Shown: positions 36,073 to 45,494 of the stretch, one piece after another
Position numbering within the stretch: the first letter of the stretch is position 1
Layout: each line of letters opens with the position of its first letter
Assembly (NCBI GenBank): GCA_026120185.1
Contig: JANUWF010001726.1
Span: 144,501-208,500 of the forward strand
Reading direction: 5' to 3'
DNA length: 64,000 bases
From: Voacanga thouarsii
Taxonomy: Eukaryota; Streptophyta; Magnoliopsida; Gentianales; Apocynaceae
Translations under genes and position numbers: made by a program
The notes under the pieces: model-generated
Databases searched by the model: none
Seen by the model: the letters and a program-made list of their open reading frames with translations, nothing else
Told to the model about the DNA's origin: nothing

Positions 36073-37448
36073 GATGCTTATCTTCAACTGATGAATTTGA
36101 TGCCGACCAATCTTCTGGATGGTTTCAGATACGGCACAGACATTCTATAGATATTCCCGGTCCATCTCACTGTTACAATGACCAAGGTATAATACAACCA
36201 GAAGAACCACCCGAAGAATAATAACAACAGCCTCAGAGACAAGTTCAACCTCCAAGGAACCGTCGAGGATTTAATTGTGGGACTAGTTTTTATCCTTTTT
36301 TTTAGATTATTTCATTTGTAATAAATTTTATTACTTGTATCACGTTTTAGAGTTCAATTTAGTTTGACCATTTTTAAGACAAAATTAATAATAATAGAAC
36401 TTTAAAAACAAATATAATATAATTTTTTAAATGATTTTTTTTAGAACATTAATATTTCACACATTATCCGAATTCAGTTAATTTATAAATTATTTGGATT
36501 ATGAAATGTAAGGGAATTATGAAATTTAGATAATTGATATTTAAATTTAAATATTTGACACTATAATTTTGGTGTATTCATATAGTTGAGAATTTATATT
36601 TTTATAATTTTCTTCAATAATTAAATATTATAAATTAAACTTAAATTAAAAATACAAATTTATTTCAAAATCCAATACAAATAAAATTAATTGTAGTAAC
36701 AATAGAATACGTATATTACATGTTAATATCAAATTTAAAATAATACATTTTGTTTGTGAGTTATTTAAATTTATATAGGCCTTTATATAATTTTTTGTTA
36801 TTTAAAAGTATTAATTCCTTTGAAATACAAAGTTGGAAGTTTATAAAATTGAAATATAAGAAATGAGAGGAAGAAGTCACAAAAATGATAAAATGCTTAC
36901 AATAAAAAAAAAGGATATTTTTAATATGTTAAGATAGTTGAGAATTTAAAATTTTATAATTTTTTAACGAATAATTAAATATTATAAATTAAACTGTGAA
37001 TAAAAATTTATTTTAAAATCTAATATAAATAAAATCAACTGTAATAAAAATACAGATATTACTTGTTATGATCAAATTTAAATTAATAAAATTTAATTAT
37101 AAATTATTTAAATTTATATAGGTCTTTATATATTTTGTGTTATTTAAAAGTATTATTTCCTTTTACAATAAAGAAAAAAATTACAAAAAAAAAATGAACG
37201 GATGATTATAGTAGAGACTTTAAATTCAATACAAAAGAAATGAGAGGAAGAACTCACAAAAAATGATAAAATACTTACAATATATTAAAAAAAGGACAAT
37301 TTTAGTATATTTAGATAGTTGGGAATTTAAAATTTTATAATTTTTTAATAAATAATTAAATATTATAAATTAAAATACAAATAAAAATTTATTTCAAAAT
37401 ATGTGCATATAAATAAAATTAATATAGTAAAAACATGTATATTACTTG

Positions 37449-38023
37449 TAATGATTAAATTTAAATTATTCATTATTTAAAGTTATATAAGTCTTTATAT
37501 ATTTTGTGTTGTTTAAAAACATTAATTTCTTTTACAACAGAGAAAAAGAAATTACAAAAAAAAAAACATATTTTGTGTTAGTTAAAAGTATTAATATCAA
37601 TAGAGAAAAAAGAAATTACAAAAAAATAAAATAAATGCACCTCGAAAAAGTGATTTGTGAGGTACAACAAATCTCGCAAAACTAATTTACAAGGTACAAA
37701 GAACAGTGGGCAAAATGCGACGTGACTATTGGACACGACCATCTCGTATTCGGTGAATACGAGAAATTTGGAAACCTCGCATTCACTGAATGCAAGGTAC
37801 CCCTTCAACACCCACCCTCCGCAATCCACCCCTTATGATTTTGAATTGGATTTTGATCCAATTCGGTCAAACTCCGTGCATTTCGACTGTGCGTTGCACT
37901 AATTGATATATACTACAAAATGCATTATTTTTATTTTGCAACTGGTTTCCTTTTATTTATTTTATTTAAATACTGGTTATTGTTTGTAGATCAAAATGCA
38001 TAAAGTTAAATGCATGGTGGGTT
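37449..38023. other. Spacer right of the tandem duplication, with two hairpins
   Basis: No gene. It starts as the continuation of the AT-rich array, then from 37636 has a less AT-rich stretch with two adjacent short inverted repeats (37742-37797). From about 37880 it parallels 43470-43635, ending just before terpene synthase relic C. Confidence 0.6.
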
Positions 38024-38242
38024 GAGGCGCCAGGTTCTTTCATGTATCATTCCACAACAGATGCAACATCTCCTCTTTCGTGCTCCCCCTGCATTCACAT
38101 AGAAGAGAAATTATAAATTAAATATCTCAACTTTCTTAGCGATAATGTCATGTAGATGTAAATTTTAATATAATATATGTTATGTTCAAGATCTTCATAC
38201 ACCATGTCCATCCATGTCATACTTAACTTAACATAATTATTA

Positions 38243-38596
38243 CAGATGGAATTAGAGATTTACTAAAGATATTCATTTTTCACTAAGTTTTAATTTGTAC
38301 ACAAGCGCGACAGGTTATTTTTACCTTTATTGGATTTTTTTTTAGCAAAATGACTCTGTTTTGAATTAAAAAAATTCACCAGCATTGGGTGTACCAAGGC
38401 AAATGGAGTTTCAAGAACTCCTTGAATTAATTTGCCAAGGTTAGGGAGTAAATTATAAGAAAAGAAATATTAAAAGATAATTTTTTAAAAAATTTTTGAA
38501 GAGACGAAATGTATAATTTAAATAAATTTTAAAAAAAATTAATTTTATTAACGTAAAATCGAAAACTTTTAAAGTTTTTCTAGATCCATCTCTAGC
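38243..38596. mobile_element. hAT-type MITE in exon 6 of TPS relic C
   Basis: 354 bp flanked by AATTATTA (38235-38242) and AATTATTG (38597-38604), an 8-bp target repeat with one change. The ends are loosely inverted (CAGATGGA-type). The same insertion is at 43856-44204 in relic E. Confidence 0.7.
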
Positions 38597-38952
38597 AATT
38601 ATTGATGCATCGAAAGCAATCGCTAGTTCATTTGTCACTTAATCTGTAGTTGTTGAAACACCCATGCTGACCAAGGGTGTTGTTGCTACCATCATATATC
38701 ATGAGGAGACAAGCGAGATCTTCATGTATTCGTCAATTCTTGATACGTAGTTGTTGTGAAATCAATAAGCTTCATGGATGTATGCTTTCAATAATTTTTT
38801 TCATCTAAAATTCAAAATCAGAAATGTAGTTTTTTGAAATTTCTTATTAACTATCTATTGTTAGCTAGCTAAATATAATGTCTATACATAACTTTTGCCT
38901 TGCATAGTTAACTCTATTTGATTAGTTTGTTTTGATCATCTCTTCGTCCATG

Positions 38953-39174
38953 CCAGGGACGAAATTGGGGACTTGGGGTTAGGAGGGGAGGAAGGAGAAG
39001 GTGGGACAAACTATAATAAAAACTATATTAGAAGGATAATACTATGATTTATCAAAAATTATTGGGAAGCGAAATATAAAATTTTAAAAAAATTTAAAAT
39101 AAATTATAAGATTTAATTATTTTTTTTTTTTTTGGCGCGGGGCGAGAGGTAGCTCCGTCTCTAGTCCATGTTGT
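38953..39174. mobile_element. Second MITE, in exon 5 of TPS relic C
   Basis: 222 bp with degenerate inverted ends (CCAGGGACGAA and CTAGAGACGGA), flanked by TCCATG at 38947-38952 and 39175-39180. After it the exon 5 similarity resumes for 14 bp. Confidence 0.6.
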
Positions 39175-39188
39175 CGCAAACATCTAAT

Positions 39189-40640
39189 CAGAGGCGTATA
39201 GAGCCTTAGGGAAACGAGTTGCTTCCTAAGGCCCCAGTTATATAAGAGGCCTCAGAATTTTATACACACATGTATATTACACCTTACATAATCTAAAAAT
39301 GAATGAAAAATTAATAAAAAATTGCATTTGTTTACAATTTAATTAATTATGGGAAAAGCCTATTTATTAGATTTTTTGGATCCGTAATCTTTTTTATGTC
39401 TATTAATTAATTTTTTTAAAGACAAGGCCCATTTTTTATAGTTTAACTTATTTCAATAACTTAAAAAAGAAATTTAAAATAATTAAAAGAGTCGACCTTT
39501 TTTTTTTTTTTTCAAAAGTTAACACTATCTTTAATTTTTTTATTCTTTCCTTTAAGAGAAAGACGCTCCCTCCTCTTAATATTGAAACTAAAAAAGTCAA
39601 GATGCTACTTCTTCTCAACCTCTCTATTTCACACAAAATTCACAACAAATGTGCATCCAACTAGCATATATTTTATTTGATTCTTGAAATCAAGAAGAAT
39701 ACAAGAGAAGACGAAAAAAAAAAAAATTGATTGTGTATTATAAGAAATTTAGTCTTTATTTGCTTCATCCATTAGACGATGAAAAGTTTTACAAGATTAT
39801 GATTGTAAATTTTTTGTTAAATTTTTATCTCAAACCTAACGGGAAAATAAAATAGAAAGTGTCAAGGTAATAATGTTTCGAATTTCCAATATAAGAGATG
39901 CTTTGATTCCACTATAAAAAAAGTAGTGAAAATCCTAAAATAAAAAGAAAAGATATATGTTTAGCAACTTATGAGATTGAAAATTTTGAATTTTTATTAG
40001 GAATGAATATTTGGTATGATATATTATTTACTGTCAATTTTGTTAATTAGTAAGACCTTACAGTCTAAAAATATACACATAGATATTACTATAAAACAGT
40101 TAAATGGTTTTACTACTAATTTAAAAGATTATAGGGAAAATGAATTTGCATATGTTTTGGAATCTTCTGAAGAAATAGCTATTGAAATGGATATAAAACC
40201 TAAATGTCATTAAAACCTATGATTCATCAAAAAAGTCATTTTGACGAAAATAATAATAATAATGAGATGATACATTTTGCTGAAGATTTTTTTCGTACTG
40301 AATATTTTTTATACATAATTGACCAAGCTATTTCTATTGAAAATAGGTTTAATCAATTTTCAGAATATAAAAATATTTTTATTTTTTTATTTACCTCACA
40401 AAAATTAATAACTTTACATGAAGAAACATTAAAAAAATTATATTAACCTTGAAAATTACTTTAAAAAATTTGGTGATCATTTTAATATTGATAGTATTGA
40501 TGATTTACCTTCAAAAATTGAAAGTGTTGAAACAAATTTTGACAAAAGAGATTAGTACTCGAGTAAAAAATGTTAAACTATATTAAAAAGTTAGATTCTT
40601 TCCCAAATACATACATTGCTTACAAAATATTATTACCATT
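39189..40640 (+). mobile_element. hAT transposon remnant (TTF-type/ZMYM1-like transposase)
   Basis: The left end CAGAGGCGTATAGAGCC begins exactly where TPS relic C stops. Plus-strand protein pieces at about 39955-40560 match plant hAT transposases of the TTF-type zinc-finger kind: ENFEFLLGMNIWYDILF, a frameshift near 40049, SKTLQSKNIHIDITIKQL, then HFAEDFFRTEYFLYIIDQAI. A dimerisation-region piece, FPNTYIAYKILLPL, lies at 40597-40638. The zinc finger, part of the catalytic core and the right end are missing or unrecognisable. Non-functional. Confidence 0.7.
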
Positions 40641-40649
40641 AGAAAATGT

Positions 40650-41010
40650 GTTAATCTGGGTTGACTGTAGTAAAAAATGCAATTGCAGAAGTGCCCTTTA
40701 AGGGCCTTTTAGTATAAAATTTAACTGTTTCTTGACAACATATATAGTCGTTAAACTAATATAGCTCGATATATTTTGTTGTATTATTCATAAAATCAAT
40801 ATCAGGGTTGAAAAAATTAAATCAGTGCCCACTTTCCTCTCAAATGAGTAATTTGTCTTTTAAGAAAAAAGGTATCATAAACTTAAACAATTAGAATTTT
40901 CCGTTAACAATACATGACAGAGGTTGACATTGAAATTCTTTTCAAATACATGCAAAAGAAAGGGTTTTTGTAGTTTGGACAAACATCAAAGGTATTTTTG
41001 TAATTATCCC
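40650..41010. repeat. MITE-like repeat, right end at 41010
   Basis: Same family as 291-636 plus 2954-3180: a CCCTTTAAGGGCC core, a TTTAAGAAAA block, GTTGACA and a terminal TTTTTGTAATTATCCCC. The left terminus is not visible, probably truncated against the hAT remnant. Confidence 0.55.
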
Positions 41011-41515
41011 CTATTCTAGAGTTATTAGGTAATTATTTATACCTCTTGCTAAGTAACTAATATGAATTCGACTTAGAGTCCATCACACGGGGTATATATA
41101 TATAAATAAATATATATATATATTAAAATTTTTTAATACAACTTTAATATATTTCTATCAAAATTTAGTAAAATTTATGTGACGAATGCGATACTTGATT
41201 ATTCCTATTTTGATTGAAAACACAGTAATATTTGCCATACACAAAACCCACGTATGAACTAAACTCAATTTTTTACATTCAATTTATTTTTTTTAAGTTT
41301 AACTAAACTCAATTTGCTTGTGAAATTGAACTTTATCATCATTATTTTTTAGTAAGAGATAGTGGGAGAGGGAGAATGCAATAGCCTCGATAATCATAGA
41401 AATAAAAACTGTACAAATAAACTAAAAACAATGAGGTGGACAAAATGAAAAACAAATATTCAAAATTTTTAGGAGTATTGAAGACAATTTACGTTATGAT
41501 TTCTTGTCTAAATAT
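41011..41515. other. AT-rich spacer, no gene seen
   Basis: Short TA run at 41095-41122; nothing else recognisable. Confidence 0.6.
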
Positions 41516-41635
41516 TGAGGCAGATTGAGGACTTACTATAGAATGGCCATTAGTGCTACAATTTAGTTTAAACATTATTTGTTCATATCTTTCCATGCGT
41601 TTGTCATCTGAAATTCATCAAATGCCTCTTGCAAA
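41516..41635 (-). pseudogene. Terpene synthase relic D (exon 7 middle part)
   Basis: Matches 13762-13891 of the intact gene on the minus strand (CAGATTGAGGAC, then TTTAAACATTATTTG, then GCCTCTTGC) with stops. It ends at the same exon position where relics C and E begin. What follows at 41639 resembles the TPS upstream region, not the rest of exon 7. Confidence 0.8.
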
Positions 41636-41678
41636 ATTCGGTCTCCTCCACACAATTCACTGTGAATTGTCCAAAATG

Positions 41679-42960
41679 ATATCTGGCCTAAAAGGAGCAT
41701 ATCCTCTAGCATCTGAATGACTTTCTCAGATTGACCATCGGTCTGCGGATGAGCAGAAGTGCTGAATTTCTATGTAGTATCCAAAGACTCCTGGAACTTA
41801 CCCCAGAATCTGGAAGTGAATCTAGGGTCCCTATCCGACACAATGCTCATCGGTACCCCATGCAACCTTACAATTTCTCGAGTATACATCCGAGCCAACT
41901 TTTCCATCGAGTCCCGCACGTTCACTGGAATAAAATGCACTGTCTTGGTCAGTTGATCCACCACCACCCAAATTGCATCTTTGTGTGACTTGGCCATCAA
42001 AAGACCAGTCATAAAATCCATAGTCACCTCTTCCCATTTCCACTCGGGAATCGGTAACGGTTGCAGTAACCCTGCAGACTTCTTATACTCCACTTTAACC
42101 TTCTGGAACATCAAGCAGGTTGACACACGCTGAACTACATCTCTTTTCATTCCAGCCCACCAATATTTCTTCTTCAAGTCTTGGTACATCTTTACCTCCC
42201 CAGGGTGTATAGTATACTTGCTCTTGTGAGCTTCGTCCAGTATCCTCTTCCTCAAATCTTAGATGTCCGGTATGCATATCCAATCCCAAAAATATAATAC
42301 CCCCTTTTCGTCGGTTCGAAAATCACTTCCTCCTCTTGCGATTTCTTTCTCCTTTAAGGTCTGAAATTCCACACTGTCCTATTGGCCTGATACAATTTCT
42401 TGATCCAGATCGGATTTCAGGATCAGGTTGCTTACGCAGATCTTCCTCTCTTGGACTTCCGCCTCTTGCTCCAGGATTTCCTGAACTGCCGACACCTCCT
42501 GCATTCTCAAGTGTGCCATCTTCACTTTTCGACTCAAAGCGTTAGCTACCACATTTGCTTTGCCCGGGTGATAATTAATAGGACACTTACACTCTTCCAG
42601 AAACTCCATCCATCTACGCTGCCGAAGATTCAAGTCCTTCTACATGAAGATGTACTTCAAACTCTTATGGTCAGTAAAGACTTCGTATTGAGCACCGTAC
42701 AAGTAATGTCGCCACTTCTTTAAAGCGAACACTATGGCTGCCAGCTCCAAGTCATACGTTGGATAATTAGCTTCATGCGGCTTTAGCTTCCTAGACGCAT
42801 AAGCTATGACTTTCCCTTCTTGCATCAACATAGCTCCTAGACCTTCCTTGGACGCTCTGTATAAAGTGCATAGGGCTTGTCAGCCTCGGGTAGGCTTAGT
42901 ACGGGTGCTGTAATCAACCTCCTTTTAAGCTCTCGGAAGCTCTTCTCGCACTTCTCACTC
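41679..42960 (-). mobile_element. Ty3/gypsy pol fragment (RT end, RNase H, integrase start)
   Basis: Minus-strand coding, high to low: the last part of RT (KSFRELKRRL, near 42940), RNase H ([20 protein letters not shown], with a stop at about 42640), then [17 protein letters not shown]. The integrase zinc-binding part follows, with histidine in IHPGE and the first Cys of CLMFQ; the second Cys of the HHCC motif is replaced by Phe. The integrase core has TMDFMTGLL and [15 protein letters not shown] short gap and frame changes occur near 42250-42400. Both ends are abrupt with no LTR, so this is a displaced fragment lodged in copied TPS-flanking DNA. Confidence 0.85.
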
Positions 42961-42964
42961 CAAG

Positions 42965-43635
42965 CATTATTTGTTCATATCTTTTTTTTTTTTTTTTGCA
43001 CAATTTCAATTCCTCAAAACAGTGTTTTACAAATGTGAACTTTTTTTTCATTTTTGTCAGGTGAATTAAAAATTTATTATAATTTATTCTTGTTAAGTTA
43101 AAAATATCAGTTTTTAGTTATTTAAATTTACAAATAATCTCTTTACTCTGATGGGTTGTTTTAACAGTTATAAAATAATAAAAATACATTAGGATTGTAA
43201 CACATATCGAAATCCCTACCCACCTCTTGGAGTTTCTATTTCTTTTAGAGGAAGAATGTTGTGTACGTAATAGTCAGAAGAATTAATGATGCATAATTTG
43301 TGACAACGAATCATTATGGATTAACGTACGTTTTCAAAAAAAAAAATCAAAGTCAGGAATTTTAAATTAGGATGGAAGATTTTGTAGATTGAAATTGTAA
43401 ATCTGATACTCACAGTAGTCATGGATAAGGTATGCTCAGGGGAGTATAAATTCACTCGCTAGCATGCATTTCGACTGTGCGTTGGACTGATTGATATGTC
43501 CCTTCAAGATTGTGTTAACAATTACCACAAAATGCATTATTTTATTTTGCAACTGGTTTTCCTTTTATTTATTTTATTTAAATTCTGGTTATTGTTAGCA
43601 GATCAAAAGGCATAAAGTTAAATGCATCGTGCGTT
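42965..43635. repeat. Copy of terpene synthase upstream DNA
   Basis: 42995-43328 parallels 16290-16631, and 43331-43500 parallels 17195-17370, with the intervening microsatellite part absent. 43500-43635 parallels 37915-38023. No gene. Confidence 0.7.
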
Positions 43636-44522
43636 GAGGAGCCATGTTCTTTCATGTATCATTCCAGAACAGATGCAACATCTCCTCTTTCGTGCTCCCC
43701 CTGCATTCATATAGAAGAGAAATTATAAATTAAATATCTCAACTTTTTTAGCGATGATATCATGTAGATGTAAATTTTAATACAACATATGTTATGTTCA
43801 AGATCTTCATACACCATGTCCAGCCATGCTGTACATTAACTTAATATAATTATCACAGATAGAACTAGAGATTTATCAAAGATATTCAATTTTCATCAAA
43901 TTTTAATTTGTACACAAGCATGACAGGTCATATCTACATCTATTGGATTTTTTTAGCAGAATGACTCATTTTAACTTCAAAAATTCACCAGCATTGGGTG
44001 TACCAAGGCAAATGGAGTTTCCAGAACTCCTTGAATGAATTTGCGAACGTTATGGAATAAATTATATGAAAATAAATATTAAAAGATAATCTTTTAAAAT
44101 TTCTTTGAAGAGACCAAATGTATAATTTAAATGAACTTTTAAAAAATTAATTTTATTAAGGTAAAATCTAAAACTCTTAAAGCTTTTCTAGATCCATCTC
44201 TGGCAATTACTGATGCACTGATAACAATCATTGGTTCATTTGTCACTTAATCTGTAGTTGCTGAAACTCCCATGCTGACTAAGGATGTTGTTGGTACCAT
44301 ATGTATCCGGTGGAGACAAGTGAGATCTTCATGTACTCGTTAATTTTTGGTACATAGTCATTGTAAACCAATAAGCTCCTTGGATGTATGTTTTCAATAA
44401 TTTTTTAATCTAAAATTCAAAATCATAAATGTTATTTATTGAAAGTTCTCAATAACTATTTTTTGTTAGGTAGCTAAATATATATCTTGTTTATACATAA
44501 CTTTTGCTTTGCATAGTTAACT
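43636..44522 (-). pseudogene. Terpene synthase relic E (parts of exons 7, 6 and 5)
   Basis: Closest to relic C. It begins at the same exon 7 position, has the same TGA replacing Cys and the same MITE in exon 6 (43856-44204, target repeats AATTATCA and AATTACTG). Exon 6 continues to about 44405, intron 5 follows, and only about 15 nt of exon 5 remain before an LTR starts at 44523. Confidence 0.85.
43856..44204. mobile_element. hAT-type MITE in exon 6 of TPS relic E
   Basis: 349 bp, counterpart of 38243-38596 in relic C, at the same position with a diverged 8-bp target repeat. Confidence 0.65.
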
Positions 44523-45390
44523 TGATGAGAGCTCATCGTACACATATTTTTTAGTATTTTTGTACTTTAAATGTGATAAATTCTTATTTAAATTACCAGT
44601 CACCACACCCTTTTCATCTTCTTGTTGTAAGAAATAAAGAAAATACCAATTGGAGATGAAAATGGTGAAAAGGAAGAAATTTGAATAATAATTGAAGAAT
44701 GGCACAAGAACAAGGTTGCCTAGGGCAAGACCAAGGCGGGCAAGGGAGGAAAACGGTGGCCAAGGAAAGTAGAACTTCCCTAGGCCGCCCAATGTAAAAT
44801 GAAATGCAAGCTTCCCAGGAGAAGGACAGCCTAGGTAAGCTTCCCTAGGCCGCTAAGGTGAAGAAGCAGAAAAAAAGACAGCACTATGGTAGTCTAGGAA
44901 ATTTCTAATTCCCTCGATCGCCTAGGATGAGAAGAAGAAAACATTTGGCTCAAGAAAGAGGTGGCCGAGTGAGGTATAAATTCACTAGGCTGCCTAGGAA
45001 GAAAAGAAAACAATAGAAAAAAGGCAACTTGGTAGCCTAGAGAAGTGGTACTTTCCTAGGCCGCTTATTTTTCTAGAAACCTGGGGACTAGGGAAGTTCC
45101 CTAAGCCGCCCACTTGCGCATATTCACACATTTCTGCAATTTTTTTTTATTTTCTTTCATTGTACACTATATATACACTATTATAAACCCTACAAACACA
45201 TTCTTAGTTAGCTAGCAACCAAGAAATCCCTTAACGAGTTCAAAAGAATCACCAAGAAAGGGAAGATCAAAGGGAAGTAAGGAGAAGAAGAAGGGATTAT
45301 TCAAGAAAATCTAATGAAGAAGAAGTTCGTGATCTTGTCTATAAGTAAAGTTTCTTTTTTTTTTTTTGTATTACACTTCAACAATGTTGA
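44523..45390 (+). repeat. Probable gypsy-type LTR fragment with repeated boxes
   Basis: Starts TGATGAGAGCTCATCG at the edge of TPS relic E. It has six CTTCCCTAGGCCGCC-like boxes at 65-72 bp spacing (44776-45111), then a TATATA motif at about 45170 and an AGAAGAAG-rich stretch before a T run at 45356. This parallels the plan of the LTR at the right window end (GC-rich repeats, then GAAGAAG-rich part, then CTTGTCTATGAGTGA/CTTGTCTATAAGTAA). No coding. The right end is unclear. Confidence 0.5.
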
Positions 45391-45494
45391 AATTTATATA
45401 ACTAGGTTGATACCCCATGCATTGCAAGGGAGTAATATTTTTTATTTAGAATGCACGAGGTATAACTTGTATTAATATTAAAATACATAACAAA

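Larger units (their letters stand above)
30641..37448. repeat. Segmental tandem duplication, unit 2 (6.8 kb, internally deleted)
   Basis: Co-linear copy of unit 1. The segment equivalent to about 19035-26225 is missing, joined at about 33035, so most of the copia 3' LTR and all its coding region are lost. The right edge returns to unique sequence at 37449. Confidence 0.9.
38024..39188 (-). pseudogene. Terpene synthase relic C (parts of exons 7, 6 and 5)
   Basis: Minus-strand similarity to the intact gene. Exon 7 5' part 38024-38088 reads HERGDVAS then a TGA where the gene has Cys in MECYM. Intron 6 follows. Exon 6 is at about 38201-38242 and 38597-38804, with a 354-bp insertion between. Intron 5 follows. 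Exon 5 3' part is at about 38893-38952 and 39175-39188, split by a 222-bp insertion and then cut by an hAT element at 39189. Exons 1-4 and the exon 7 3' part are absent. The premature stop, insertions and missing exons make it a clear pseudogene. It shares the stop and the exon 6 insertion with relic E. Confidence 0.85.
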
